Shown: in pieces, positions 8,789-17,615 of the stretch
Layout: each line of letters opens with the position of its first letter
Numbering within the stretch: the first letter of the stretch is position 1
From: Thermoanaerobaculia bacterium
GTDB lineage: Bacteria; Acidobacteriota; Thermoanaerobaculia; Multivoradales; J023
Length of the DNA: 34,514 bases
Assembly (NCBI GenBank): GCA_030431255.1
Contig: JAUIJL010000040.1
Coordinates: forward strand, 1-34,514
Reading direction: 5' to 3'
Position numbers and translations under genes: made by a program
Notes under the pieces: generated by a model
The model's database searches: none
Told to the model about the DNA's origin: nothing
The model's input: the letters and a program-made list of their open reading frames with translations, nothing else

Positions 8789-9118
8789 CTAGGCGTAAAA
8801 AACCGCCAGCCAAATGGTCCGCTCGTCGGCATCGGTCCATTCGACCCTATGCTTGGTATGTGCCGGAATGAGCACGTGGTCGCCCGGGGTCAGGGTCTGC
8901 ACCGTCTCCTCTGCCTCGAATCGCAAACCGGCTCGCCCGGCGAGCAGCAGCACCCATTCGTGCTCGTCTTGGTCGTACCAGAAGCCGGGGGGCGACGCTT
9001 GGCCGGTGGATACGATCCGTTCGATGCGCACATTCGATTGCTGAACGAGCAGGTCGAGCTGCTCGTTGTCGGCGTCGGTTGCCGGTAGCTGGTGTTGAAG
9101 AAGGTTGAGCAGGTCCAT
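8789..9118 (-). CDS. Small cupin-domain protein
   Basis: A 109-aa single-domain protein. The middle reads DEHEWVLLLAGRAGLRFE and TPGDHVLIPAHTKHRVEWT, the two cupin motifs, with His and Glu residues positioned as metal ligands. Such single cupins include sugar-binding sensors, isomerases and dioxygenases, and the sequence does not discriminate. It is transcribed divergently from the TerB-like operon. No Shine-Dalgarno is visible before ATG 9118, and a candidate promoter ends six bases upstream of it, so the mRNA may be leaderless. Confidence 0.8.
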   Translation of the reverse strand: MDLLNLLQHQLPATDADNEQLDLLVQQSNVRIERIVSTGQASPPGFWYDQDEHEWVLLLAGRAGLRFEAEETVQTLTPGDHVLIPAHTKHRVEWTDADERTIWLAVFYA

Positions 9119-9124
9119 GGAGGC

Positions 9125-9153
9125 AGAATAGACCTGATCGATCGCTCTCGCAA
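9125..9153 (-). promoter_or_regulatory. Possible sigma-70-type promoter of the cupin gene
   Basis: On the minus strand TTGCGA (9148-9153) and TATTCT (9125-9130) are separated by exactly 17 bp. The -10 ends six bases before the start codon and there is no ribosome binding site, which would fit leaderless transcription. The match is moderate and unsupported by other copies. Confidence 0.3.
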
Positions 9154-9240
9154 CGTCGGGTAGATGTCATCCGGTGGAAAGAGACTCCGTCGCGGTGGAT
9201 GGCATAATAGGTCTACGCACACGACCTCGGAGATTTTCTC

Positions 9241-9687
9241 ATGAGCCCTACCCCCCGATCGGACCCTGAGCCGGCGCAACGCGCGGCCATATTGGTCATG
9301 GCTAAGATGGCCTTGGTCGATGGAACCTTCTCCAATATCGAGAAGACCTATCTCGCCGCCATGGCCGGCACCACCTCCCTCGACGATCTTCTGGCGGAAG
9401 CGCGCGACGTGCCCCTCGAAGACCTGTGTCGGCAGGTGGACCGATACGAAGATCGCTTCTTCATCGCGTTGCGGGCCTATTCCATGGCCTATATCGACCA
9501 ACACTTCGAGGTCGAGGAGCGGCAGGCGTTCGCCCGCCTCGTCGAGATGTTGGGCATTGCCGAGGAGGATCGGCGCTTGATCGAAGCGACCCATGCGGCG
9601 GCGGAAAGCGAGCAACCGGAAGAGCCTCCTGCTCGCTTGAGGGAGCTCTACGAAGCCTCCTCCTTTGCCGGGGTTTCATCGCCTTGA
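9241..9687 (+). CDS. TerB-like (tellurite-resistance TerB family) protein
   Basis: A 148-aa cytosolic helical protein starting at ATG 9241, with CGGAG eight bases upstream. The segment AAILVMAKMALVDGTFSNIE matches the first helices of TerB/DjlA-type domains, where an Asp-Gly turn follows the MA-hydrophobic helix. A second helical block, YSMAYIDQHFEVEERQAFAR, has the matching second half. TerB domains bind metal ions and act as hubs in membrane-linked stress or conflict systems. The stop codon overlaps the glycosyltransferase start as TTGA. No tellurite reductase or other Ter genes lie in the window, so a tellurite role should not be assumed. Confidence 0.7.
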   Translation: MSPTPRSDPEPAQRAAILVMAKMALVDGTFSNIEKTYLAAMAGTTSLDDLLAEARDVPLEDLCRQVDRYEDRFFIALRAYSMAYIDQHFEVEERQAFARLVEMLGIAEEDRRLIEATHAAAESEQPEEPPARLRELYEASSFAGVSSP

Positions 9688-11468
9688 CGGGAGAACCGGG
9701 CCGGTCCCGTCGACGGCGGCTGAAAATTCTGTTCTACGCTATCAATGGCACCGGGCTCGGCCATCTACAGCGTTTGTTGTCCGTCGCCCGTCCTCTCCGT
9801 GATCTGGTCACCGCGTTCGGCGGTCGGGTGGATATTCAGATCGTCACCACCAGCGACGCGCCGTCGGTGGCCTGGGATTTTCCGGTTTACAAGCTGCCTT
9901 CCAAATCGACCGTGCGGAAACAGGGCGGGCCGGTCGAGGACTTTCAGCGGATCGCCCGCTTGACCCTCATCCAGTTGGCGGCTTCCTTCCGTCCGGACCT
10001 GTTGGTCTTGGATACGGTGCCCGAAGGCGCGTTTCACGAGCTTTTGGTGCTGCGGGATCACGCCGTGTTGACCGCCTTCATCGATCGACGCCGAGATTTG
10101 AAGACGGCGGTTTCCAAAGTCCATCAGAGCCATTTGGCGCTCTACGATCTGGTGTTGGTGCCGGATTACGAGCACCGAGCCCAGCACTATCCCATGGACC
10201 TCCAGCTTCAATCGCGCCGCCGATTCGTCGGCCCGATTCACGGCTGGTCGGCCCATAGGGCGTGGTCCCGTGAGGAGGTACGTCGCCGCCTTGCCGTGCC
10301 CGAGGACCGCCGAGTGGTCTATTTGTCGGCGGGAGGCGGTGGCGACCGTCGAGCTCGCGACCAGATGGAGGCCTTGGTCCGCGTGCTCGCCGACGATCCG
10401 CGCTTTTTCTTGCTCTTGGGGTATGGCCCCCTTTTCCGGGGTCCCTTGCTCTACGGCCCCCATCGGATTCCGTTCACCGGCGCCGAGGTCGGCCGCTATT
10501 TTCTCGGGGTCGATGTAGCCATTTCCGCCGCCGGTTACAACACCTTCCAAGAGCTTCTGGCCGCTGAGGTGCCGACGGCCTTCTTTGCTCAAGCCAAGGG
10601 GCTGGACCGGCAGGATGAGCGCATTTCCGAGGGCCTCGGATCCGGTTTCCATCTCGAGCTGCCGGATTTTCAATCGGAGACCATTCGGAACACCGTGGAT
10701 CGTTTGACGGAACCGGATGTCGTCACCTCCATCCGCGGCCGTTTGTCGACCCGGCCGGTGGCCGATGGCGCCCTGCGAGCCGCTTCCGAGCTGTTGCGGG
10801 CCGCGGTGGAGAACGGGCGTGGCGGCATGGATCGGGGGGAGATTCCTTTGGCGGAGCAATGGCTGGGCCATTGGGCCGAGGTGGTGGCTCGGGAACGGGA
10901 GCGCGATCCGACGCAAGCCCAAGACGACATCTCGTTCACCGGGGCCTGCCGTCCCGTGCTCGAAGCGGCGGGTTTCGCCGGCCGACTGAACCGACTCTAC
11001 GATCTTGCCCTGGTCGCGCGAGAAACCGGGCAGCCGTCACCCGGCTGGACGGCACAGGTTCTAGAGCTGTTGACCTGGGGGCTGCGGATGGATCGCTTCT
11101 TCAACGAGCTGGAAGCGTCCAACGCGGATCGTCGACGCTGGCTGAAATTGGTGTTCTCCGCCGTGGAGTCGGAGCACGGTTGGTTGGCGCGCCTTCAGCT
11201 ATTCGAGGACCTTTCGAATCACGGCGCACCCGTGGGTGGTTTGCTACGAGCGCTCGACGAAACCCTCCATCGCAAGCAGGCCTGGCCGTGCCTGCAAGCG
11301 GTGCTCGAGGCTCTGGGAGAAGGATCCGTCGGCCCGGCCGATCTGGCCGCGGCCTTCGAGCACAGTGAAGAACACAATGAAGAACACAGTGAAGGCCCCC
11401 TTTCCATCGACGATGTTCAACACATTCTCGGGTCGACGGCCCGTTCCCTTGGAGATGCTTCCCCATGA
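9684..11468 (+). CDS. MurG-like GT-B glycosyltransferase with C-terminal helical extension
   Basis: A 594-aa protein. Start TTG 9684 is chosen because it overlaps the TerB-like stop (TTGA) just before the conserved N-terminus; the frame is open further upstream but there it overlaps TerB. LKILFYAINGTGLGHLQRLL (13-32) is the glycine loop of the GT-B N-terminal domain. VVYLSAGGGGDRR (211-223), the FTGAEVGRYF segment near 264-273 and AISAAGYNTFQELL (279-292) match the MurG/GT28 C-terminal domain, where the nucleotide sugar is bound. Residues from about 375 form an unrelated, mostly helical region ending in a Glu/His-rich stretch. No transmembrane segment is evident. It is the middle gene of a three-gene overlapping operon. 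Donor and acceptor are unknown. Confidence 0.75.
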   Translation: MTGEPGRSRRRRLKILFYAINGTGLGHLQRLLSVARPLRDLVTAFGGRVDIQIVTTSDAPSVAWDFPVYKLPSKSTVRKQGGPVEDFQRIARLTLIQLAASFRPDLLVLDTVPEGAFHELLVLRDHAVLTAFIDRRRDLKTAVSKVHQSHLALYDLVLVPDYEHRAQHYPMDLQLQSRRRFVGPIHGWSAHRAWSREEVRRRLAVPEDRRVVYLSAGGGGDRRARDQMEALVRVLADDPRFFLLLGYGPLFRGPLLYGPHRIPFTGAEVGRYFLGVDVAISAAGYNTFQELLAAEVPTAFFAQAKGLDRQDERISEGLGSGFHLELPDFQSETIRNTVDRLTEPDVVTSIRGRLSTRPVADGALRAASELLRAAVENGRGGMDRGEIPLAEQWLGHWAEVVARERERDPTQAQDDISFTGACRPVLEAAGFAGRLNRLYDLALVARETGQPSPGWTAQVLELLTWGLRMDRFFNELEASNADRRRWLKLVFSAVESEHGWLARLQLFEDLSNHGAPVGGLLRALDETLHRKQAWPCLQAVLEALGEGSVGPADLAAAFEHSEEHNEEHSEGPLSIDDVQHILGSTARSLGDASP

Positions 11469-12931
11469 TGACCAAAGAGCAGGCCGCGAATATGGCGGTC
11501 CGGGCCGTGACCGAGTATGAGTCTCAGATGGGTGAGTACGCTCGGCGGCATCAATCGATCGCCGAATCCATGGCTCGCAACAAGGGCAAGCTACGGCACA
11601 CCTGCGACCGGTTGGCACTGGGTTTGGTGCGAGACATCGACGCGGGGACCATCGACCGAGTTGCTTCGGAGACGGGCTGCCTGGATCTGCCGGTGAAGCT
11701 GCAGAACCTCTTCACAGAGCGGCAAAAAGCCGAGGAGCGCAAGGGCCAAATTGAAGGCATATCCGGGTTTCAAAATAGGGAGCTCTTGTTGCATCCGAAA
11801 ACCGGTGAGTTTTCAGAAAAGGTTTCCGAGCACCAATCGTTGATCACCTCGTTCGAGCGAGAGCTCGATCGATTCGATCTGCCGGAATTCCGTTGGCTTT
11901 ACGCGCGACGTGCCCATGAGTCCAAGTCGGATACTGCGTTTCAATCCTTTCTCAGGGTGGTGACCTTGGCCGACCATCGCGAAGAGCGAGCCTTGGAAAA
12001 GGTTCGACAAGCGTTGGGTGACTTGACCTTTGCTCAGGTCGTCGACGATTACCACCGGACCGAGACATCCCTGGCCTTTCACCGCGAAGAGCTCGAGACC
12101 TGGCAGAGCAAACATCGGACGCTAGCCGCCGCGGTGAAGAGCCACGAAGAGCTGAGAGACTGGCTGAGCCGTTTCGATAGCATCGCCCTCGACTATCTGC
12201 GCAAATGTCTCAGCGCCCATCTCCAGGAGACCGATTTCGACTGGCTCTACGGCAACATTCGCAAGGAAGGCAAAGCCCTGGTGGCGCAATGCCATGCGCT
12301 GCAGAAAAAGAGCGCCTACTTCTCAGATATGCGGGGCTTCCTCGAGAAAGAAATGGAAGATCGGCGAGAGCGCTGCCGCTCGATTCGACGGGTCGAAGCG
12401 AAGTGGCGGGCTCGCCCCAACGACTATCTCTATGACGACAAATCCAACTGGCTGCAAACCCTTCCCCGCAAAAAACGGCAGAGCACCTCGAAACACGTGA
12501 CGTGGGTCGATACCATGCATCACAACGTAGATTCCTATGAGGACTATGACGACTACCATCTCTTGATGGAGTCAACGGTGACCTTCCTCGCCTATGACGC
12601 CTTCGCCCTCTCAGCCGATGAGCGCATGCCCTACGAAGGATTCAGCCGCACGGTGATCGACGAGCTCGATGACTTCCGCGACGACCACGATATGGAGCGT
12701 CCGGACTACCGCGAGCTCCGTGCGTTGGTCGCTGAGGGCGAGATCGCGGAGGCCGACATGATCGCGGAGACCGACATGATCGCGGAGACCGACGTTGAGG
12801 GGGACCCGGCCCAGAGCTGGGACGAAGCGGACGAGGGAGACGACGCGGCCGCCGTCGCCGCGGTGGCCGCTGTCGCCCTCTTGGAGATTCAAGACGATAT
12901 GCCCGACAGTCTGGGCGTCGAAGCCAGCTGA
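11465..12931 (+). CDS. Coiled-coil protein of unknown function, third gene of the TerB-glycosyltransferase operon
   Basis: A 488-aa protein whose ATG overlaps the glycosyltransferase stop (ATGATGA). I do not recognise the family. Residues 1-310 are charged and helix-rich with long heptad-like runs, consistent with coiled coils. Residues about 345-400 contain an Asp/Tyr-rich segment (VDSYEDYDDYHLL). Residues about 425-443 carry three copies of a six-residue repeat (IAETDM type), and the C-terminus is acidic with an Ala/Val run. There is no signal peptide, and no firmly placed membrane segment although the Ala/Val run is hydrophobic. The gene order suggests a structural or scaffolding partner for the other two proteins. 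Confidence 0.7.
   Translation: MMTKEQAANMAVRAVTEYESQMGEYARRHQSIAESMARNKGKLRHTCDRLALGLVRDIDAGTIDRVASETGCLDLPVKLQNLFTERQKAEERKGQIEGISGFQNRELLLHPKTGEFSEKVSEHQSLITSFERELDRFDLPEFRWLYARRAHESKSDTAFQSFLRVVTLADHREERALEKVRQALGDLTFAQVVDDYHRTETSLAFHREELETWQSKHRTLAAAVKSHEELRDWLSRFDSIALDYLRKCLSAHLQETDFDWLYGNIRKEGKALVAQCHALQKKSAYFSDMRGFLEKEMEDRRERCRSIRRVEAKWRARPNDYLYDDKSNWLQTLPRKKRQSTSKHVTWVDTMHHNVDSYEDYDDYHLLMESTVTFLAYDAFALSADERMPYEGFSRTVIDELDDFRDDHDMERPDYRELRALVAEGEIAEADMIAETDMIAETDVEGDPAQSWDEADEGDDAAAVAAVAAVALLEIQDDMPDSLGVEAS
12740..12793 (+). repeat. Three 18-bp tandem repeats inside the coiled-coil gene
   Basis: Units at 12740-12757, 12758-12775 and 12776-12793; the last two are identical (ATGATCGCGGAGACCGAC) and the first differs at two or three positions. 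They encode (E/M)IAE(A/T)D in frame, so copy-number change would not break the protein. This suggests recent slippage expansion. Confidence 0.9.
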
Positions 12932-12933
12932 GT

Positions 12934-12965
12934 CCCGTCGCCCATGCTTACTGTTGGGCGTCGGG
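12934..12965. terminator. Hairpin between convergent genes
   Basis: CCCGTCGCCCA (12934-12944) pairs with TGGGCGTCGGG (12955-12965) at 10 of 11 positions around a 10-base loop. It begins three bases after the coiled-coil gene's stop codon and lies before the convergent regulator gene's end. The T-tract is weak (ATTCTTC), so Rho-independent strength is uncertain. Confidence 0.6.
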
Positions 12966-13022
12966 ATTCTTCATCGGAGGGTGCATCCGCGGATTCTGAG
13001 AAACCCGGTTGATCCTCGGGCT

Positions 13023-15062
13023 TTACAGGTTTTTCAGCCGCTCCAATCGATCCTTGGCGCGGGCCCCCAAGACTTGCAAGGAGAGATCCGTCGCCTGATC
13101 GAAGACGGCGACGAGCTCGGCTTGGGCGGCTCGGGGGCGACCCCGGGCCACTTCTACATCGGCGACCTGCAGACGGGCCGTGAGCAAATCCGGCGTGCGT
13201 CCGAGTCGCGCGAAAACTTCCACCGCTGCCCGGGCGTTGCGGTAGGCGGCGTCCAGGTCACCTCGACGGAGGTGGACGGCGGAAAGGCCGAGTCGAGAGT
13301 AGGCGATTCCAGCGCCGTCCTCGACCCTCTCGGCGAGACTCAGGCATTCCTCGTATTCGAGCTCGGCCGCGTCCAAATCACCGACGGCGAGAAAGACGTC
13401 GCCCCGGGAACGGTGCCAAAGGATCTGACGTCGGGGCTCCTGGGATCCGTGGATCAGAGCCTGTGCCTCCCGTAAGGGCTCCCAGGCTTGCTGAGGATTC
13501 GGGCCGGTGGCATCGATCTGCGCCAACAAGCAGAGAGAGACCACCAGGCGTCGTTCCAGGCCGTGCCGGCGCGCGGCATCGATGCCGCGGACCAGCAGTC
13601 GGCGAGCCTCGTCTCGGTCACCGATCTGCACAAGGAAAAGCGCTTGACGATTGAGCACCGAGACCAGGGCGTCGCGATCTCCATGTACTTGAAAGAGTGT
13701 TTCGGCCCGACGATAGAGGTTGCGACCCTCATCCGCCGGGCCGTGCCTTTCCGCGAGAAAGGCGCGGCTGCGGGCCAGCTCGGCGGGTTGTAGGCCGTTC
13801 GTTTGCGCGTCGGCGGATTCGAGCTCGTCCACCAGTCGCTCGGCTTCCCCCATCAGTCCTCGGCGCAAAAGCACCGTGAGCAGGCGTAAGCGGGCCGGAA
13901 CGGTGACGGCTGCGTCCTCGCCCGAGACCAGTCGTCGTGCCAGGGCCTCGGCACCGTCGAGGTCGTTGGTCGCCGCCAGCACATGGAGCTCCAGCAGATC
14001 CAAGCTGGGATGGGGACCGCTGTCGCGCCGCAGCCGGCGGATCAGGTCCAAGGCCGCGTCGGTCCGGCCGGATTCGATCCAAGCTCGCGCCAAACGCAGG
14101 CCATACTCGCGTTCTTCCGGCCGCCGCTGCCAAAGGGCTTGCAGCAGCTCGGCGGCCTCGGTCCAATCGCCGCGGGTCTCGGCGGCCCTTGCCTCGGCGG
14201 AGCGAGCGGTTTCCCAGGGGGCGCCCGAAACATGGCGAGCCGCGCGTCGTGCTGTTTCAGCAGCCAGGGAGTCGAGTCCCAAGTGGCTGTAGACCTGGCT
14301 CAATCGGTCGAGGATCAGGGGGTTCCCGGGCTCCATCTCACCCGCCGCCTCGAGCTTGCCTCGGGCGGTTTCGAAATCCAAGCGCGCGATGAGGTCCTCG
14401 GCTTCTCGAAGGAGACGCGAAGCTTGCGGCCGAAGCTCAGGCGGTGGTGATGGTTGAGCGTGGAGTGTCGCTTGGGCTCCTGTGGTTTTGGTCCCGGGCG
14501 CATGGGTGCCGACGAAGAGCCACAAGCTGAATCCGGCGAGGATTGCCGCGGCGCCCAACCCGACCGCGGCGGCGGTCCGCTGGCGGAAGGGTTGGATCGG
14601 CGCGGGCTCGACGACGAGGTCCGATCGATCGTCCTCTGGCGTGGGTGCAAGCGCGAGCACAGGAGCCGAGACCGTGTGGGGTGCCGGGCAAGTCGGTTTT
14701 GGAGACGTCTCGAGGTCGGCATCGGCGGGCTGGACCGAAGAGTCTTGAGGCGGGACTCGCTCGACCGGCACCATGAGCCGATAGCCCCGGCGCGGCACCG
14801 TGGCGATGATTTGTGGAGCAGCGGCCGAATCACCGAGGGCTTGGCGCAGCTCGCTGACGGCTTGGCGAAAGGTGCCGACGGACACGTGCTCGACGTCCCA
14901 GGCGCGATCGATGAGCTCATCGACGCTGAGTAACTCTGGCGCGTGCTCCACCAAGACCTGAAAGAGGCGGAACGTCTGAGGACGGAGATGAGCTTCACCG
15001 TCCGGACCTATAAGGCGACCGGACACCGTGTCGAGGATCCATCGAGACACCTTATATCGCAT
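13023..15062 (-). CDS. CadC-like membrane winged-helix transcription regulator with TPR region
   Basis: A 679-aa protein. Residues 1-100 form an OmpR/PhoB-type winged helix (Trans_reg_C), including LRPQTFRLFQVLVEHAPELL and the wing segment IIATVPRRGYRLMVPV. A Pro-rich linker is followed by a single transmembrane helix at about 164-184 (AAAVGLGAAAILAGFSLWLF). The remaining 490 residues are Ala/Leu/Arg-rich helical repeats of TPR type, predicted outside the cytoplasmic membrane. This is the ToxR/CadC one-component layout, in which a periplasmic sensor controls a cytoplasmic DNA-binding domain. It is divergent from the CHAT operon, and the six-copy repeat array lies in the shared 302-bp upstream region, so it is a candidate regulator of that operon. 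The ribosome binding site at ATG 15062 is weak. Confidence 0.85.
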   Translation of the reverse strand: MRYKVSRWILDTVSGRLIGPDGEAHLRPQTFRLFQVLVEHAPELLSVDELIDRAWDVEHVSVGTFRQAVSELRQALGDSAAAPQIIATVPRRGYRLMVPVERVPPQDSSVQPADADLETSPKPTCPAPHTVSAPVLALAPTPEDDRSDLVVEPAPIQPFRQRTAAAVGLGAAAILAGFSLWLFVGTHAPGTKTTGAQATLHAQPSPPPELRPQASRLLREAEDLIARLDFETARGKLEAAGEMEPGNPLILDRLSQVYSHLGLDSLAAETARRAARHVSGAPWETARSAEARAAETRGDWTEAAELLQALWQRRPEEREYGLRLARAWIESGRTDAALDLIRRLRRDSGPHPSLDLLELHVLAATNDLDGAEALARRLVSGEDAAVTVPARLRLLTVLLRRGLMGEAERLVDELESADAQTNGLQPAELARSRAFLAERHGPADEGRNLYRRAETLFQVHGDRDALVSVLNRQALFLVQIGDRDEARRLLVRGIDAARRHGLERRLVVSLCLLAQIDATGPNPQQAWEPLREAQALIHGSQEPRRQILWHRSRGDVFLAVGDLDAAELEYEECLSLAERVEDGAGIAYSRLGLSAVHLRRGDLDAAYRNARAAVEVFARLGRTPDLLTARLQVADVEVARGRPRAAQAELVAVFDQATDLSLQVLGARAKDRLERLKNL

Positions 15063-15105
15063 GCGGGGATCTTAACCGCAAATTTCACCGGTCATCTTCT
15101 GCTGA

Positions 15106-15255
15106 GAAGGTGCCACGTAGTTTCCGGGAGGAAGGTGCCACGTAGTTTCCGGGAGGAAGGTGCCACGTAGTTTCCGGGAGGAAGGTGCCACGTGGTTTAC
15201 GGGAGGAAGGTGCCATGTTGTGTCCGAGGCGAAGGTGCCATGTTGTGAGCGGGTC
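15106..15255 (+). repeat. Six tandem 25-bp GTGCCACGT repeats in a divergent promoter region
   Basis: Units begin at 15106, 15131, 15156, 15181, 15206 and 15231. The first three are identical (core GAAGGTGCCACGTAGTTTCC plus five bases). The fourth has GTGGTTTAC, and the last two decay to GGTGCCATGTTGTG. No unique spacers exist, so it is a minisatellite-like array, not CRISPR. It occupies half of the space between the regulator start (15062) and the CHAT gene start (15365). Copies decay towards the CHAT gene, suggesting expansion from the regulator side. Confidence 0.95.
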
Positions 15256-15364
15256 CGTTGGCTGTCGCGTGTGCGCCCAGCTTGGATGAGCCCGTTTCTT
15301 AACAAGCGTCGCGTTTCCCTCAATGAGAGCCTCGATCTCCCGGAATCTTCGAGTGGGAGGAGCC

Positions 15365-17590
15365 ATGCTGATCACCATCCTCGTTCTGGCGGCCAATCCC
15401 TTGAGTGCTGCACGGATAGTCTTCGATCGGGAAATCGAGATCATACGGAATGCGCTCAAAAGCTCGAATCTCCGCGACAGCTTCCGGATTGAAACCCTGC
15501 TCTGCGCCAATCCAGAGACGGTACCCAAGGCGGTGCTCAATGCCGCACCGACGCTCGTGCACTTTATTGGTCACGGCTCCGGTGTTCCGGACCGTCAGGG
15601 GCTCATTTTTGACGACGGCAACGGTGATGGTCTTGTGGTGGGGCCCAAAGCCTTGGAAGGTTTTTTTAAGATCTTCCGAGACCAAGTCCGCTGTGTGGTT
15701 CTCAACGCCTGCAACACGAGTCCTCATGCCGAAGCCATTTCTCACCACATAGATTTTGTGGTGGGAATGAAGGGGCCGATCAGTGATCCGGCGGCTATCG
15801 CCTATGTGGTCGCCTTCTACAACGCGTTGGGTGTCGGAAAAGGAATCGAGACCGCTCACGCTCTGGGCAAGAACGCCTTGCTTTGGCTGGATTCTGCGGA
15901 GCTCGACGATGAGGTCGTGAACGAGCACGAGGTTCCTGAGCTCTATCGGCGAGACGGGGTGGGGGATTTGCTGATCGGGACCGGAGAAGCAGCCGGCGCG
16001 ACCAACGGCGGCGAGGACAAGAAGTGCTCCAAAGGGGATTTCGATCTACGAGTAGACAAGCTAGGAGCCTCCCTTGGGGACCCGATTCCCTTACGAGTGC
16101 AGGAAAGGAGGCAAGAGATGTCGAGCGCTGTCGGTGCGGACCCTGTTGTGTCACCGTTGCCCGAGTCTCCCGCGCAGCAGCGGCAGTTCATGGAGCTCAT
16201 CGTTTCGACCTATCGGGCAGGAAGGGAGCGGCAGCCTGTCTATGGCTTGCCGGCGGCGGAAGAAACTGCTTGGATCAAGTTTTTAGAAAGTTATATTGAG
16301 CTGCATCAAAGCCGCAATTATAGAGCGGCCAGCGATCTCTATGACCTGTATAAGACACGGTTAGATGAGTTGCCGGACTTCCCGCCTCATGTGTGCTCGC
16401 TGCTAGAGGAGGGGCTTCCCCGAAAGCCGGTGCATCTGGAAACAATTGGTGAGCTTTCTGTCGAAAAAATCGTCAGAAGCTCGGAACATTCAGCTTTTTT
16501 GTTGGGCCTCAGGTTGACGGAAATCGATTACGTGAGGGCTGACGAAACCTTCGAAAGAATACTGCAAGATCCCGAATGGGCCAGGATCTCGCAGTGTCAT
16601 CTGTTTGCTTATGCCCGAGCAGTATGTGCCCGCAAATTGGGTCGGCTCGAAACGGCCCATGGCATTCAGGCTTCTCCAATCAAGGAGCTCGAGCAAGGGC
16701 AGATTACTAGATCTTGTGAGTGTGGTGGCACCTGCTACCAAGGTGAGCTTCTGGTTCAGATGTATCGTAATCAGGGTTCGATTTTCCGCAAGTTGTCCAA
16801 CGACTCGAACCCTCCCAGCAAGGAGAGCTGGAAGAAGGCCCAGGATTATTTTTCTAAGGCTATTTCTCTCGTGGAAGACATGCTGTCGAAAGGTTTGTCG
16901 ATCGAAAAGAAAATCCAAGCTGAAGTGAATTACAGTTATGGTTATTTTCTGCTTGAGGGCTACCATTTGCGTCCAACTCCCGAAGCCTCCGGCCCTAGGG
17001 CGATCAGGGAGGCGGTGGACTGCTTTGAGAGAGCGCGAAAGCTCCGGCCGAAATGGGGCGCGCCGCCCACGAGGAGGGCGATTTGCAAGCTGATCTCGCG
17101 ACCTTGCCACGAGGAAAACTATGAGAATTTCCTCTCGGCTCGGGCGGTCGGAAAAGTCGAACGAGGGGGAGAGTCCGCTCTGACGTACCTGCTGGCGGGA
17201 TTCGGCATGTTGGCAGCTAGGCCGGAAGCCGCCGCTAGCCACGGTGTCGCAGATGGAACGCTCACTCCGGAAAAGCTGTATCAAGAGGCTATTAGGGTGG
17301 TGGAAAGACGACCCGCGGCCAAGGGACCTTTCGAGTGCCACGCGCTGGATTGCGAAATGATTGCAAGGGCCATCGAGCTCGACGGCAAGAAGCTTTTCCA
17401 AGGACAAGACTTAAGGACCCTAACCTTGGGTTGGAGACCGAAAGATCGAGCCTATGAGAATTACTGTAAATATTTAATCCTGATCAATAAATTGCTTTGG
17501 CAGGCACCAGAGTGGAATATCGAAGGAGATCTCGAACAACAGATCGTGCATCTCCAGACATTTCGGGCAGACGTGGAGCGACTCCTATGA
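15365..17590 (+). CDS. CHAT-domain caspase-like protein with helical-repeat C-terminus
   Basis: A 741-aa protein starting at ATG 15365, with GGGAGG four bases before it; an in-frame ATG at 15323 exists but lacks this site. Residues 1-180 form a CHAT (caspase HetF-associated with TPRs) domain. The first strand is ITILVLAANP; the His motif LVHFIGHGSG gives His70, and the Cys motif CVVLNACNT gives Cys116. Both catalytic residues are present, followed by the family's FVVGMKGPISDPAAIAY segment. Residues about 270-741 look like divergent helical/TPR repeats, with a Cys cluster SCECGGTCYQG (Cys451, 453, 457). CHAT peptidases cut partner proteins, often in conflict or programmed-death systems; the substrate here is unknown. 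It is first in an apparent operon with two oxidoreductases and a VOC protein, 25 bp before the next gene. Confidence 0.85.
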   Translation: MLITILVLAANPLSAARIVFDREIEIIRNALKSSNLRDSFRIETLLCANPETVPKAVLNAAPTLVHFIGHGSGVPDRQGLIFDDGNGDGLVVGPKALEGFFKIFRDQVRCVVLNACNTSPHAEAISHHIDFVVGMKGPISDPAAIAYVVAFYNALGVGKGIETAHALGKNALLWLDSAELDDEVVNEHEVPELYRRDGVGDLLIGTGEAAGATNGGEDKKCSKGDFDLRVDKLGASLGDPIPLRVQERRQEMSSAVGADPVVSPLPESPAQQRQFMELIVSTYRAGRERQPVYGLPAAEETAWIKFLESYIELHQSRNYRAASDLYDLYKTRLDELPDFPPHVCSLLEEGLPRKPVHLETIGELSVEKIVRSSEHSAFLLGLRLTEIDYVRADETFERILQDPEWARISQCHLFAYARAVCARKLGRLETAHGIQASPIKELEQGQITRSCECGGTCYQGELLVQMYRNQGSIFRKLSNDSNPPSKESWKKAQDYFSKAISLVEDMLSKGLSIEKKIQAEVNYSYGYFLLEGYHLRPTPEASGPRAIREAVDCFERARKLRPKWGAPPTRRAICKLISRPCHEENYENFLSARAVGKVERGGESALTYLLAGFGMLAARPEAAASHGVADGTLTPEKLYQEAIRVVERRPAAKGPFECHALDCEMIARAIELDGKKLFQGQDLRTLTLGWRPKDRAYENYCKYLILINKLLWQAPEWNIEGDLEQQIVHLQTFRADVERLL

Positions 17591-17615
17591 AAGGTCACGA
17601 CTGACGGAGGAAGCC

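Noticed and set aside
9241-9687. Tellurite resistance determinant
   Set aside because: Only a TerB-like domain is present, with no TerC/D/E/Z partners or tellurite reductase; the family is used in other stress contexts.
15089-15118. Sigma-54 promoter on the minus strand within the first array unit (TGGCACC...AGC)
   Set aside because: The -24 half matches but the -12 reads CAGC, and the other array copies lack even the GC, so it is probably chance within the repeat.
15106-15255. CRISPR array
   Set aside because: Units are contiguous with no unique spacers, and no cas genes are present; the same applies to 25758-25860 and 4914-5047.
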